Shown piece after piece: positions 1 through 6,478 of a stretch of 6,478 nt of DNA. The stretch lies in NCBI GenBank assembly GCA_007120815.1, contig SKMY01000132.1, positions 1-6,478 of the forward strand, written 5' to 3'. Made by a program: the position numbers and the translations under genes. The notes below the pieces were generated by a model. The model was not told the DNA's origin, did not search any database, and saw only the letters and a list, made by a program, of their open reading frames with translations. Each line of letters starts with the position of its first letter. The stretch's first letter is position 1. The stretch is from Syntrophomonadaceae bacterium. Its GTDB lineage: Bacteria; Bacillota_D; Dethiobacteria; DTU022; UBA8154.

Positions 1-66
1 AAAATGCCACTTGTGAATGTCTGCCGGCAGCACATCTTTTGTTCCGCGCGGCGCTTTATTCTTCAT
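1..66 (-). CDS. hisS: Histidine--tRNA ligase (HisRS), N-terminal fragment; continues beyond the left edge
   Basis: Only the first 22 codons are in the window. They read MKNKAPRGTKDVLPADIHKW followed by HF. The PRGTKDxLP segment is the highly conserved N-terminal signature of class II histidyl-tRNA synthetase, where it helps form the active site and dimer interface. The enzyme charges tRNA-His with histidine in the cytoplasm. The ATG is supported by a GGAGG ribosome site 7 bases upstream and by a sigma-A-like promoter further upstream. Position after dtd fits the common Firmicutes order rel-dtd-(hydrolase)-hisS-aspS; here the metallo-hydrolase often seen between dtd and hisS is absent. The fragment is too short to judge catalytic integrity, and HisZ (a HisRS paralogue that lacks tRNA charging) is a weaker alternative. 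Confidence 0.9.
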   Translation of the reverse strand, partial: MKNKAPRGTKDVLPADIHKWHF

Positions 67-73
67 CGGAACG

Positions 74-78
74 CCTCC
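74..78 (-). promoter_or_regulatory. Ribosome binding site of hisS
   Basis: GGAGG on the minus strand, 7 bases before the ATG at position 66. It is a strong Shine-Dalgarno match and fixes the hisS start, even though only 22 codons of the gene are visible. Confidence 0.85.
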
Positions 79-112
79 GTAACAAAAACCCTATGATTAA
101 AAGCACAAATAG

Positions 113-142
113 ATTTTAAGCCAATTTGGCAGGTCTTGTCAA
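113..142 (-). promoter_or_regulatory. Sigma-A-type promoter driving hisS
   Basis: On the minus strand a perfect -35 box TTGACA (positions 142-137) is followed after 18 bases by TAAAAT (118-113), one mismatch from the TATAAT consensus. Transcription would begin roughly at 100-107, giving a leader of about 35-40 bases before the hisS ATG. It lies in the short gap after the dtd stop, so hisS appears to have its own promoter in addition to any readthrough from the rel-dtd unit. This is a prediction from sequence only. The short leader has no room for a T-box riboswitch. Confidence 0.7.
120..130. promoter_or_regulatory. Perfect dyad in the hisS promoter spacer, possible operator
   Basis: GCCAA-A-TTGGC (minus strand) is a perfect 5-bp inverted repeat around a single central base. 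It lies entirely within the 18-base spacer between the -35 and -10 boxes, where a bound regulator could block RNA polymerase. Dyads this short occur by chance, so the regulatory role is an inference and no regulator is identified. Confidence 0.3.
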
Positions 143-162
143 CTTATTGAACCCCTGTCACC

Positions 163-612
163 TCAGAAGTGCTTCTTGCTGTCCACCAGGATGGTTACCG
201 GGCCGTCGTTGTCTACGAAAACGCGCATTTCGGCCTGGAAAATACCCGTGGCCACCCGGACACCTTTTTCGCTTATCATCTCACATAACGTCTTGTAAAG
301 TTTTGTTGCTTTATCCGGATCCGCAGCCTGGACAAAGCTTGGCCTGCGGCCCTTTCGTGTGTCGCCATAAAGGGTAAACTGGGATATGCAGAGCACGTCT
401 CCACCGACATCTTTCAAGGAGCGGTTCATCTTCCCCTCTTCGTCTTCAAAAATGCGCAATCCAACAATTTTGTCAGCCACGTAACTGCAATCCTTTTCGG
501 TGTCATTGTCGCCCACCCCGGCAAATACAACCAAACCCTTTTCGATGCATCCAACAGTCTCTCCATTTACTTCTACCCTGGACTGCTTTGCCCTTTGGAT
601 AACCGCCCGCAT
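163..612 (-). CDS. dtd: D-aminoacyl-tRNA deacylase (Dtd)
   Basis: This 149-residue protein has the normal length of the DTD family. Dtd hydrolyses the ester bond of D-amino acids mischarged on tRNA (classically D-Tyr-tRNA), and also of Gly-tRNA-Ala. It is a cytoplasmic homodimer that keeps D-residues out of translation. Visible hallmarks are the start MRAVIQR, the SQFTL motif at residues 77-81 ([17 protein letters not shown] region), and the C-terminal NDGPVT at 135-140, whose Gly-cis-Pro pair (137-138) gives chiral selection. The ATG lies 2 bases after the rel stop codon (TAA-AC-ATG), so translational coupling to rel is likely. The upstream AAAGGCGG is a poor, rather distant ribosome site (about 12 bases), which supports coupling. 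No intrinsic terminator is visible after the stop. The gene looks intact. Confidence 0.96.
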   Translation of the reverse strand: MRAVIQRAKQSRVEVNGETVGCIEKGLVVFAGVGDNDTEKDCSYVADKIVGLRIFEDEEGKMNRSLKDVGGDVLCISQFTLYGDTRKGRRPSFVQAADPDKATKLYKTLCEMISEKGVRVATGIFQAEMRVFVDNDGPVTILVDSKKHF

Positions 613-614
613 GT

Positions 615-2828
615 TTATTGCTGCCCGCCTTTCCGGTACTTGTTTCGTGATGTTTTATCTCGTTCAGACGCGGAGCTTGTGTGCCGCCTGACTGAAAAGA
701 CATCCTTTACGCGTTTGACCCGGTTCATTATAAATTCCAGGTGGTCTAAATCTTTAACCACAAAAGTCAGGTGAACCACGGCAATTTTGTCCCTGGTTGT
801 TCTGCCGTTTACAGCAGTAATGTGAACCTTGCTTTCACTGATCACGTTCATTAATTCGGTCAGGAGATTTGGCCGGTCCATGGCGGTTATTTCGATTTCC
901 ACCGGGTAAGAAACTTCGCTGTCAATTTCCCAGAACACATTGATATAACGGTCTTTATTGCTGCTGGATCCTTGAACATTGGAGCAGTCTTTCCGGTGAA
1001 TGGACACACCTCGCCCCCGTGTAATAAACCCGACGATGTCATCACCGGGCAGCGGGTTGCAGCACTTGGAAAAGCGTACAAGCAAGTTATCAACACCCTG
1101 GACTTTAACACCATGGGCGGCCCTGGCAGCTCCCTTCCAGGGCTTAATTTCAACATGGGGTGCCTGTTCTTCTTCGCCATATTGCCGACGGTATTCTTCC
1201 CGCAACTTGGAGATAATCTGCTGAACAGAAACACCCCCATAGCCTACGGTCGCATACACATCTTCCTCGGAAAGCAGGTTAAAACGCTTACCTACTTCTT
1301 CAACCAGTTGTTCTTTCAAGAACAGTTTGGCATCCAGGTGGTGGCGGCGAAGTTCCCTCTCCAGGCTTTCTCTCCCTTTGGAGATATTTTCCTCTTTGCG
1401 TTCTTTTTTGAACCAGGCCCGAATTTTGCTTTTGGCCTGGGAGCTTTTCACCATTTTCAGCCAGTCCCTGCTTGGGGTTCCACTTTTACTGGTGATAATT
1501 TCTATGATGTCACCGGTTTTGAGCTGGTAATCCAGGGGTACAATCCGCCCGTTCGCTTTTGAGCCTACGCAATGGTTACCAACATCGGTGTGAATCTTGT
1601 ACGCGAAATCCAAGGGGATTGAACCTGCCGGCAGGTCGATCACATCCCCTCTGGGAGTAAAAACAAAGACTTCATCGGTGAAAAGGTCGATTTTTACATG
1701 CTCCATGAATTCATGGGCATCTTTTAATTCTTGCTGCCATTCTAAGAGCTGCCGCAGCCAGGACAACTTTTCTTCGAATTCCCTATCATCCCTGGCTTTT
1801 TCCTTGTAACGCCAGTGAGCGGCAATGCCGTATTCTGATGTGCGGTGCATTTCCCATGTACGGATCTGGACCTCCAAAAGTTCGTTTTCAGCAAAAACAA
1901 CCGTGGTATGCAAGGACTGGTACATGTTGGACTTGGGCATGGCAATATAATCGTTAAAATGACCGGGGATGGGTTTCCACAGGGTATGTACGATCCCCAG
2001 AGCCGCATAACAGTCTTTTACTGTATTGACAATGATACGAACGGCCGTTAAGTCATATATCTCGTTAAAATCTTTCCCCTGGTCTTTCATTTTAGTATAA
2101 ATGCTGTAAAGGTGCTTGGGCCGACCGCTAATATCACCTTCAATTCCAGCATCAACCAGCTTTTCTTGTAATATCGAAATAGCCTTGTTGATAAACTCTT
2201 CCCGTTCATTTCTTTTTTTGGCCAGCTTTTCCACCAGGTTGTAGTAATCTTTCGTGTTCAGGTATCTAAAGGCCAAATCCTCCAGTTCCCACTTGATCTT
2301 GTATATACCCAGGCGGTGTGCCAGGGGAGCGTAGATTTCCAGGGTTTCCCTGGCCACTTCCTTCTGCTTTTGCTGATTGAGGTGCCTCAGGGTCCTCATG
2401 TTATGAGTACGGTCAGCCAGCTTGACCAGGATCACCCGGATGTCCCTGGCCATGGCAACAAACATTTTGCGCCAGGTTTCCGCCTGATGCTCTTCTTTTG
2501 AGCGGAACTCCATCCGGCTTAGCTTTGTTACCCCATCTACCAGGTAAGCGGTCTCCTCTCCGAATTCGTTCTCAACTTGCTCGTACGTGATGGACGTATC
2601 TTCCAACACATCATGTAACAGGCCGGTAATAATTGTAACCACGTCCAGCTCTAACTCTGTGAGAAGCAGGGCGACGCCTAAGGGATGGGTAATATACGAA
2701 TCTCCGGATACCCGGGTTTGCCCGGAATGAGCCTTCAGCGCAAAGTCGTACGCCCTGCGTATAATTTCCCAGTCCTCTTTCCGGTTGTTATAATTTAAAA
2801 ACTGTTCTCTTAACAACTGCAGGCTCAT
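615..2828 (-). CDS. relA: Bifunctional (p)ppGpp synthetase/hydrolase, Rel (RelA/SpoT family)
   Basis: This 737-residue protein is a full-length long RSH enzyme. It makes (p)ppGpp from ATP plus GTP/GDP on starved ribosomes and hydrolyses it otherwise, controlling the stringent response. Domains in order: HD hydrolase (about 25-190) with ITHPL at 46-50, HDVLED at 72-77 and [10 protein letters not shown] at 137-146, all retained, so hydrolysis should be active; synthetase (about 230-345) with [12 protein letters not shown] at 236-247, YDLTAVRII at 258-266, [14 protein letters not shown] at 294-307 and [20 protein letters not shown] at 320-339; TGS (about 386-447); a cysteine-containing region [14 protein letters not shown] at 587-600 with HRKDC at 611-615; and a C-terminal ACT domain (about 640-714). 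The ATG at 2828 shares its A with the recJ TGA stop and follows a purine-rich ribosome site by 6 bases; a GTG one codon upstream (2831) is an alternative start. dtd follows 2 bases after the stop. Many annotations name this Firmicutes gene rel or relA. Confidence 0.97.
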   Translation of the reverse strand: MSLQLLREQFLNYNNRKEDWEIIRRAYDFALKAHSGQTRVSGDSYITHPLGVALLLTELELDVVTIITGLLHDVLEDTSITYEQVENEFGEETAYLVDGVTKLSRMEFRSKEEHQAETWRKMFVAMARDIRVILVKLADRTHNMRTLRHLNQQKQKEVARETLEIYAPLAHRLGIYKIKWELEDLAFRYLNTKDYYNLVEKLAKKRNEREEFINKAISILQEKLVDAGIEGDISGRPKHLYSIYTKMKDQGKDFNEIYDLTAVRIIVNTVKDCYAALGIVHTLWKPIPGHFNDYIAMPKSNMYQSLHTTVVFAENELLEVQIRTWEMHRTSEYGIAAHWRYKEKARDDREFEEKLSWLRQLLEWQQELKDAHEFMEHVKIDLFTDEVFVFTPRGDVIDLPAGSIPLDFAYKIHTDVGNHCVGSKANGRIVPLDYQLKTGDIIEIITSKSGTPSRDWLKMVKSSQAKSKIRAWFKKERKEENISKGRESLERELRRHHLDAKLFLKEQLVEEVGKRFNLLSEEDVYATVGYGGVSVQQIISKLREEYRRQYGEEEQAPHVEIKPWKGAARAAHGVKVQGVDNLLVRFSKCCNPLPGDDIVGFITRGRGVSIHRKDCSNVQGSSSNKDRYINVFWEIDSEVSYPVEIEITAMDRPNLLTELMNVISESKVHITAVNGRTTRDKIAVVHLTFVVKDLDHLEFIMNRVKRVKDVFSVRRHTSSASERDKTSRNKYRKGGQQ

Positions 2829-5344
2829 CACACACCCCCCTTCCCCTTAAAAAAATGTTGTGCAGCGCGTCTAGAACACATCCCCATTTGCGATTCCAAC
2901 ACCCCGATGATTTGATCTCCGGGAGCATCCAATAGATAACGCTGCCAAAAGATAGACTGCTCCCAACGGTTTTTTTCATGTATGTAACCATCAGTCGCTG
3001 CCACGTCTTTTAGCATTTGGCAATAATCTGCAGCTTCAACAGGCAGCACGTTCAAGTATTTATCCCCTTCTGGTTTTATGTAAGGGGTCTGCTTTAGTAT
3101 AGACAGGCAGCTCTCTAAAAGATGGCCGGTAGAAACCATTGACAGCCGCTTTTTTAGCCTGCCCATTAGACCTTGCCATTCCACGGATTGACCCGCTGCC
3201 GTTTCCTTCAGCACGTGGAATACCTGCTCTATGGAAGCCAGGGAAGGAATCGTTGCAGCAAACAGTTTCAAGTTTTCCTGGAAATCCGATTCATCATAAA
3301 GCAAGTGAATCTTTAAAACATTTTCAACCGGTGAAACCTGCAGTAGATTGTCAAGCAGATCACGCAGCTTTTCTTCCCGCATGGGCAGATCGTGAAGCAC
3401 CAGGTGCATCGGGTGCCTACCCACCATAGGCCGCTGCAAAACCCCCTGGTGGCTAAAAGCGATCTCTTCCCACTCACCAAAACGGCTCTGCAGCCGCTTA
3501 AGCTTATGCTGGGTATTAACCACCACAAGAACCGCTTCGTTTTTCTTCAGCAAACTCTCCAGGTACCGCCCTTTTTCAGCGAACCCTCGGCGGTCCACCA
3601 GCAAAAGCCGATGCCCAAGATATTCATCCCGATAAGCGGTCTGGTGTATTTCCAGCTGCAGGGCGTCATTACCCCTCCAGCGGTCAAAAGCGACTGAAAA
3701 AACAAGATCCATGCCCCTGTATAAGTCAGCCTGTTGAAGCTTGGTCGTTCCGTTAAAGCTGATGCCCCGAAAGGGAATGCCGTTCTTCATGATTTTCAGC
3801 TGGAGGTGATTCTTCCCTTTTCCGACTTCCCGCTTGTGCTCCAGGGACCAGTCGGACCCGAGGAAAAAAGGCCGGGGATTGCCATGCCCGTAAGGTTCCA
3901 ACTTATCAAGAGCTTGGACCAGTTCAGGGCAAATTTCACCGGGCTCAATAATAGCGTCAATGAAAAGCTCCGGCTCGGGATCATGGACTTCAAAGTAATC
4001 TCTGGCCTGGTCCGCCAGGCTTTTAGAAAGGTCTGGTATTGCTTCTTCCGCCACCGTTAGTCCCGCAGCAGAAGCGTGCCCTCCATACCCTACCAGCAAC
4101 GCTTGGCATTTTTCCAGCGCCTCTATCAGGCTAAACCCGCCGTAACTTCTCCCTGAGCCCCGGCCTACACCGTCTTCCAGTCCAAGAAGTACAGCAGGAA
4201 GGCGATATTTTTCCGCGAGCTTGTTGGCGACGATTCCCAGCACGCCCTGATGCCACCCTTCCCGGGAAAGCAGGATAAACTTTTGATCAAGTTCTTCCTT
4301 GCGCATATCTTCCACCAGAGTTGTGGCTTCTGAGAAAATCGCTGCTTCAAGTTTTTGTCGCCTGGTGTTTTCTTCATGAAGATGCCGGGCCATGGGAACG
4401 GCTTTTTCGAGGCTTTTTGAAACGAGCAGCTCTAAAGCGATGTCCGCCTCCCCCAACCGCCCCGCTGCATTCAGCCTGGGAGAAATAATAAAAGCAACGT
4501 CCTCCGTCGTCAGGGCCGGCCCTTTTAACCCCGCTGCGCTGCAGAGGGCCTCCAAGCCCGGTCGAAGCTTGTTTCCTGCCAGCGTCAAGCCAAAAGCAAC
4601 CAGGGACCGGTTTTCCCCCACCAGGGGGCAGACATCGGCTATGGTGCCCAATGCAACCAGGTCCAGGTAGTCCCACACCTTTTCTGCCTTTCCAGCCTGC
4701 TCTTCCAACGCCTGAGCCAGCTTAAAGGCAACACCCACTCCGCTTAGTTGCTTAAAAGGGTAAGAGCAGTCCGGCCTCAGCGGGTTAACCACGGCGCCAG
4801 CCTGGGGCAGGCGCTCCGGGGGATGGTGGTGATCGGTCACCACAATTTCCACCCCAATCTCCCTGGCATAAGCGATCTCTTCAAGGGAACTGATACCGCA
4901 ATCTACCGTAATAATAAGGGAAACATCCTGATTTTTCAACCGGTCCAGGGCGGCTTTGTTTAATCCGTACCCTTCAGCCAGCCGGCTTGGGATGTAGTAA
5001 AGGATGTTTCCACCTTTCCGTTTCAAAAAAGTATATAATAGAGCGGTGGCTGTAATGCCGTCAACATCATAGTCTCCGTATACGGCAATTTTCTCCCCCC
5101 GATTCAACGCTTTATAAATCAAGGATACCGCCCGGTTCATATCTTTAATGGAAAAAGGGGAATGTAGCCGCGAAAGGCTGGGGTGGAGAAATCGCTCGCC
5201 TTCCTCTACGGTATTAATTCCCCTGTTGATTAATATCTGGGCTACAGGTCCTGGCAAATTCAATCCCCAGGCCAGCTTGTTTTTCAATTCCGTTTGCTGA
5301 GGATACAGGTACCATCGACTATTTAGTTGTCCTGTTACAGGCAT
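2828..5344 (-). CDS. recJ: Single-stranded-DNA-specific 5'-3' exonuclease RecJ, long Firmicutes form
   Basis: This 838-residue protein degrades single-stranded DNA 5' to 3' in recombination, mismatch and base-excision repair. The DHH phosphoesterase core shows DYDVDG at 91-96, VDCG at 147-150, DHHHPP at 171-176, SGVGVAFKL at 201-209 and GTIADVCP at 233-240, which supply the metal-binding aspartates and histidines. ISPRLNAAGRL (287-297) follows. The DHHA1 half has GRGSGRS at 394-400 and GGHASAAG at 421-428. An OB-fold region spans about 459-570 (ALDKLEPYGHGNPRPFF at 478-494). Residues about 575-838 form a C-terminal extension like the RecJ_C region of Firmicutes; it has a helicase-like beta pattern (VLVVVN 605-610, LVLHDLP 648-654) but no Walker A motif, then a winged-helix-like end. 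Length is somewhat above the roughly 780-790 residues of Bacillus RecJ. The ATG at 5344 has no good Shine-Dalgarno, but the N-terminus matches the family layout. The stop overlaps the rel start. Confidence 0.96.
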   Translation of the reverse strand: MPVTGQLNSRWYLYPQQTELKNKLAWGLNLPGPVAQILINRGINTVEEGERFLHPSLSRLHSPFSIKDMNRAVSLIYKALNRGEKIAVYGDYDVDGITATALLYTFLKRKGGNILYYIPSRLAEGYGLNKAALDRLKNQDVSLIITVDCGISSLEEIAYAREIGVEIVVTDHHHPPERLPQAGAVVNPLRPDCSYPFKQLSGVGVAFKLAQALEEQAGKAEKVWDYLDLVALGTIADVCPLVGENRSLVAFGLTLAGNKLRPGLEALCSAAGLKGPALTTEDVAFIISPRLNAAGRLGEADIALELLVSKSLEKAVPMARHLHEENTRRQKLEAAIFSEATTLVEDMRKEELDQKFILLSREGWHQGVLGIVANKLAEKYRLPAVLLGLEDGVGRGSGRSYGGFSLIEALEKCQALLVGYGGHASAAGLTVAEEAIPDLSKSLADQARDYFEVHDPEPELFIDAIIEPGEICPELVQALDKLEPYGHGNPRPFFLGSDWSLEHKREVGKGKNHLQLKIMKNGIPFRGISFNGTTKLQQADLYRGMDLVFSVAFDRWRGNDALQLEIHQTAYRDEYLGHRLLLVDRRGFAEKGRYLESLLKKNEAVLVVVNTQHKLKRLQSRFGEWEEIAFSHQGVLQRPMVGRHPMHLVLHDLPMREEKLRDLLDNLLQVSPVENVLKIHLLYDESDFQENLKLFAATIPSLASIEQVFHVLKETAAGQSVEWQGLMGRLKKRLSMVSTGHLLESCLSILKQTPYIKPEGDKYLNVLPVEAADYCQMLKDVAATDGYIHEKNRWEQSIFWQRYLLDAPGDQIIGVLESQMGMCSRRAAQHFFKGKGGV
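2835..2848 (-). promoter_or_regulatory. Purine-rich ribosome binding site of rel, inside the recJ 3' end
   Basis: AAGGGGAAGGGGGG on the minus strand ends 6 bases before the ATG at 2828. It is also the coding sequence for the last residues of RecJ (the KGKGG region). The spacing favours ATG 2828 over the GTG at 2831, which would be only 3 bases away. Confidence 0.6.
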
Positions 5345-5368
5345 TTATCTTGATGCTCGCTTTCTAAT

Positions 5369-5905
5369 TTAAGTTTTTTGCTCATCTTCCTCAACCTGTC
5401 CCGGGCTTTCTTCTGGAGCCAAGTCTTGCTTTGAAATGGCATGACCTGGTTCCTGCTGTAATTCCCCGTCGCCATGACCAGGGTACGTGTTCGATTCCGC
5501 CTGCTCTTCTGGTCCTGACTCCCGGGCTTCTGCGGCGGAAACAGCCCGTACTGTTTCGTCTGTCACCGTTACGATATCCTGTTTGCCGGCAGGCTGCTTA
5601 GAGAGTTGTTCCACCTGGGCTGAAAGCCTTTCCCGTTCTTTTTCCAGTTCAAAAGACCTGTTTTTGTACAGTTCAACTTCACTGCGTAAGTTTCTTATCT
5701 GAAAACTGAACCGGATCTGACGAATCACGCTTAGCAAAAAGATCACCAGTGCACCCAAGATCGCTGCACCTAAAATAACGACGATGGCGGAAACCTCGGC
5801 TTTTCCGTAAAGATAGTTTACTTCAATGGGTTGATTGTTAGCAATGGCAAAGATGGCAATAATCAGGCTAAAAATCAACGCTAAAATAACCCCAAACTGG
5901 CTCAT
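5369..5905 (-). CDS. LapA/DUF1049-domain small membrane protein with coiled coil and acidic tail
   Basis: This 178-residue protein resembles the LapA domain (DUF1049) family: a hydrophobic helix at about 3-22, the family-typical NNQPIEVNYLYG (23-34), and a second helix at about 39-61, giving a hairpin with both helices in the membrane. A basic stretch RQIRFSFQIRNLR (62-74) would face the cytoplasm. A predicted coiled coil (about 70-103, rich in E, K, R, L) follows, then a low-complexity tail (about 105-178) rich in E, D, P, Q and S that is probably disordered. In Gram-negative bacteria LapA, with LapB, helps regulate LPS synthesis; that role cannot be transferred to a Gram-positive-like host, so the function is unknown. 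The start ATG (5905) is chosen because GGAGGTGA lies 7 bases upstream; a GTG at 5935 would put that site inside the gene. recJ begins 24 bases downstream, suggesting co-transcription. Confidence 0.82.
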   Translation of the reverse strand: MSQFGVILALIFSLIIAIFAIANNQPIEVNYLYGKAEVSAIVVILGAAILGALVIFLLSVIRQIRFSFQIRNLRSEVELYKNRSFELEKERERLSAQVEQLSKQPAGKQDIVTVTDETVRAVSAAEARESGPEEQAESNTYPGHGDGELQQEPGHAISKQDLAPEESPGQVEEDEQKT

Positions 5906-5912
5906 AATTTGC

Positions 5913-5920
5913 TCACCTCC
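5913..5920 (-). promoter_or_regulatory. Ribosome binding site of the LapA-like gene
   Basis: GGAGGTGA on the minus strand, 7 bases before the ATG at 5905. It is the best Shine-Dalgarno in the window and decides the start against the in-frame GTG 10 codons upstream. Confidence 0.88.
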
Positions 5921-6017
5921 AGAATTTTGCTGCACCTGGTCTTATGTCATAATTCGCCATATTGCTTTATTATCCTGTTACTACTCAGCCATTTTCTAAT
6001 GACACATGCATCGTTGT

Positions 6018-6097
6018 GAAGCAGGGGGACAGTTCTGTCGCTTTCCCTAAAAGTCGGTCATCCGCTTCGCTCCGGAAGCGGCAGAACCGTCAGCTTC
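6018..6097. repeat. Imperfect palindromic REP-like element in the secF-lapA gap
   Basis: The main arms are 6028-6046 (GACAGTTCTGTCGCTTTCC) and 6073-6091, whose reverse complement is GACGGTTCTGCCGCTTCCG. They agree at 15 of 19 positions, and three of the four differences are transitions. Short outer arms GAAGC (6018-6022) and GCTTC (6093-6097) extend the pairing around a GGGG bulge. A separate 7-bp hairpin CCGCTTC-GCTCCG-GAAGCGG lies at the centre (6062-6081), and the left arm is itself self-complementary (GACAG-TT-CTGTC). This layered structure, with a GGGGAC tag, resembles REP-type elements moved by RAYT (Y1 single-strand) transposases; that family link is from memory of such sequences and is inferred. 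No T-tract follows on either strand, so it is not a classic terminator. It may still stabilise or process the secF-lapA transcript. Confidence 0.6.
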
Positions 6098-6144
6098 CCT
6101 TACAAGTCCCTCTGAGTGTTTCATTATCCTTTAAATAAGGTGAA

Positions 6145-6478
6145 CTATGCTGTCGCTTTTTCCCGACCCTTATCTTCCTTTGACCGCCAGGAAAACCACA
6201 CGGGACTGGCGACGAAAATTGAAGAATATGTGCCGCTTATAATTCCTACCAGCAGGGCCAGGGCAAAAACCCGCAGGTCCATGCCACCCACAAAGTAATT
6301 AAATGCGATGAAAAGCGAGATCAAGACAATGAGTGTTGTTAAGGAGGTATTTATCGAGCGAACCAGGTTTTCATTGATGCTGTCATTGACCAGCTCCTTA
6401 AGGGTTCGCTTCCTGCGAAACTTCAAATTTTCCCTTACCCGGTCAAACACAACGATGGTGTCGTTAATGGAATAACCA
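6145..6478 (-). CDS. secF: Protein translocase subunit SecF, C-terminal fragment; 5' part lies beyond the right edge
   Basis: The last 110 codons are present, from GYSINDTIVVFDRVREN (running off the edge) to the TAG at 6145. The GYSINDTIVVFDR segment, VNDSINENLVRSINTSLTTL, and the GTYSSIFVASPV stretch are the standard signatures of the C-terminal half of SecF. They correspond to the end of the fourth transmembrane helix, the cytoplasmic amphipathic loop, and helices five and six. SecF pairs with SecD in the membrane, using the proton gradient to pull secreted proteins through SecYEG. A charged cytoplasmic tail (RSKEDKGREKATA) ends the protein. The reading frame is open to the window edge, so no start can be given. 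secD is expected immediately upstream, outside the window. The Firmicutes arrangement secDF-recJ-rel is supported by the following genes. Confidence 0.95.
   Translation of the reverse strand, partial: GYSINDTIVVFDRVRENLKFRRKRTLKELVNDSINENLVRSINTSLTTLIVLISLFIAFNYFVGGMDLRVFALALLVGIISGTYSSIFVASPVWFSWRSKEDKGREKATA

Larger units (their letters stand above)
5906..6144. other. Intergenic gap between secF and the LapA-like gene
   Basis: This stretch of about 240 bases contains the palindromic element (6018-6097) and the lapA-like ribosome site. The remainder (about 5940-6010) is AT-richer. It holds -10-like strings such as GATAAT on the minus strand, but no well-spaced -35 partner, so I cannot assign a promoter. 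No coding frame with family-like content is seen. Confidence 0.6.

Noticed and set aside
67..162. T-box riboswitch or intrinsic terminator in the dtd-hisS gap.
   Set aside because: The gap is 96 bases and the promoter leaves a leader of about 40, too short for a T-box; no GC-rich stem followed by a T-tract is visible.
972..1562. A 196-codon open frame on the plus strand opposite rel, rich in Phe and Pro.
   Set aside because: It lies wholly inside the well-supported rel gene. Its odd composition is what the reverse of Lys/Glu-rich codons gives, and it shows no domain motif or ribosome site.
3392..4060. Plus-strand open frames of about 100 codons opposite recJ.
   Set aside because: They are antisense to conserved recJ coding sequence, overlap no motifs, and lack ribosome sites.
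5906..5935. Longer LapA-like start at the GTG at 5935 (10 extra residues, MQQNSGGEQI).
   Set aside because: It would place the excellent GGAGGTGA site inside the gene; the ATG at 5905 has ideal spacing and gives a typical family N-terminus.
5940..6010. A promoter for the LapA-like gene (GATAAT on the minus strand near 5966-5971).
   Set aside because: The best -35-like partners (TTAGAA at 19 bases, CATTAG at 21) are poor in sequence and spacing.
6018..6097. The secF-lapA palindrome read as an intrinsic terminator.
   Set aside because: No run of T follows the hairpin on either strand, and its nested two-arm form is better explained as a repeat element.
1..6478. CRISPR arrays, tRNA or rRNA genes, insertion sequences, phage or defence genes.
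   Set aside because: Apart from the one palindrome I saw no spaced direct repeats, tRNA-like folds or transposase/defence motifs; nearly all of the sequence is accounted for by conserved housekeeping genes.

Overview
The window is a stretch of a bacterial housekeeping chromosome in which every recognisable gene lies on the minus strand. Read in the direction of transcription (right to left) the order is: the 3' end of secF, a small LapA/DUF1049-type membrane protein, recJ, a bifunctional rel (relA/spoT), dtd, and the first 22 codons of hisS. This order, the strong GGAGG-type ribosome sites, the long Firmicutes-style RecJ with an extra C-terminal region, and the full-length bifunctional Rel all point to a Gram-positive anaerobe of the Clostridia. 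A Peptococcaceae/Desulfotomaculum-Pelotomaculum-like lineage is my best guess, but genus-level placement is inference.

Right part (5906-6478): the C-terminal 110 residues of SecF, part of the SecDF protein-export motor, enter from the right edge. Between secF and the lapA-like gene is a gap of about 240 bases. It holds a compact imperfect palindrome (about 6018-6097) with a GGGGACAGTTCTGTCGCTT-type arm and a central 7-bp hairpin. It looks like a REP-type mobile palindromic element, and it is the least ordinary feature here.

Middle (615-5905): the lapA-like gene, recJ and rel run close together. recJ starts 24 bases after the lapA-like stop. The recJ stop TGA shares a base with the rel ATG, and the rel stop is 2 bases before the dtd ATG. 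recJ, rel and dtd therefore look translationally coupled and co-transcribed. The apt gene (adenine phosphoribosyltransferase), which sits between recJ and relA in many relatives, is missing here.

Left part (1-162): after dtd there is a 96-base gap with a near-consensus sigma-A promoter (TTGACA - 18 bases - TAAAAT) that restarts transcription for hisS. A perfect GCCAA-A-TTGGC dyad lies in the promoter spacer. The leader is too short for a T-box.

Functionally the cluster joins protein export (SecF), DNA repair (RecJ), the stringent response (Rel) and translation quality control (Dtd, HisRS). This is a conserved neighbourhood rather than one pathway. I found no convincing new biological system. 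The items worth a second look are the palindromic element, the hisS promoter dyad, the apt-less recJ/rel junction and the acidic-tailed LapA-like protein.
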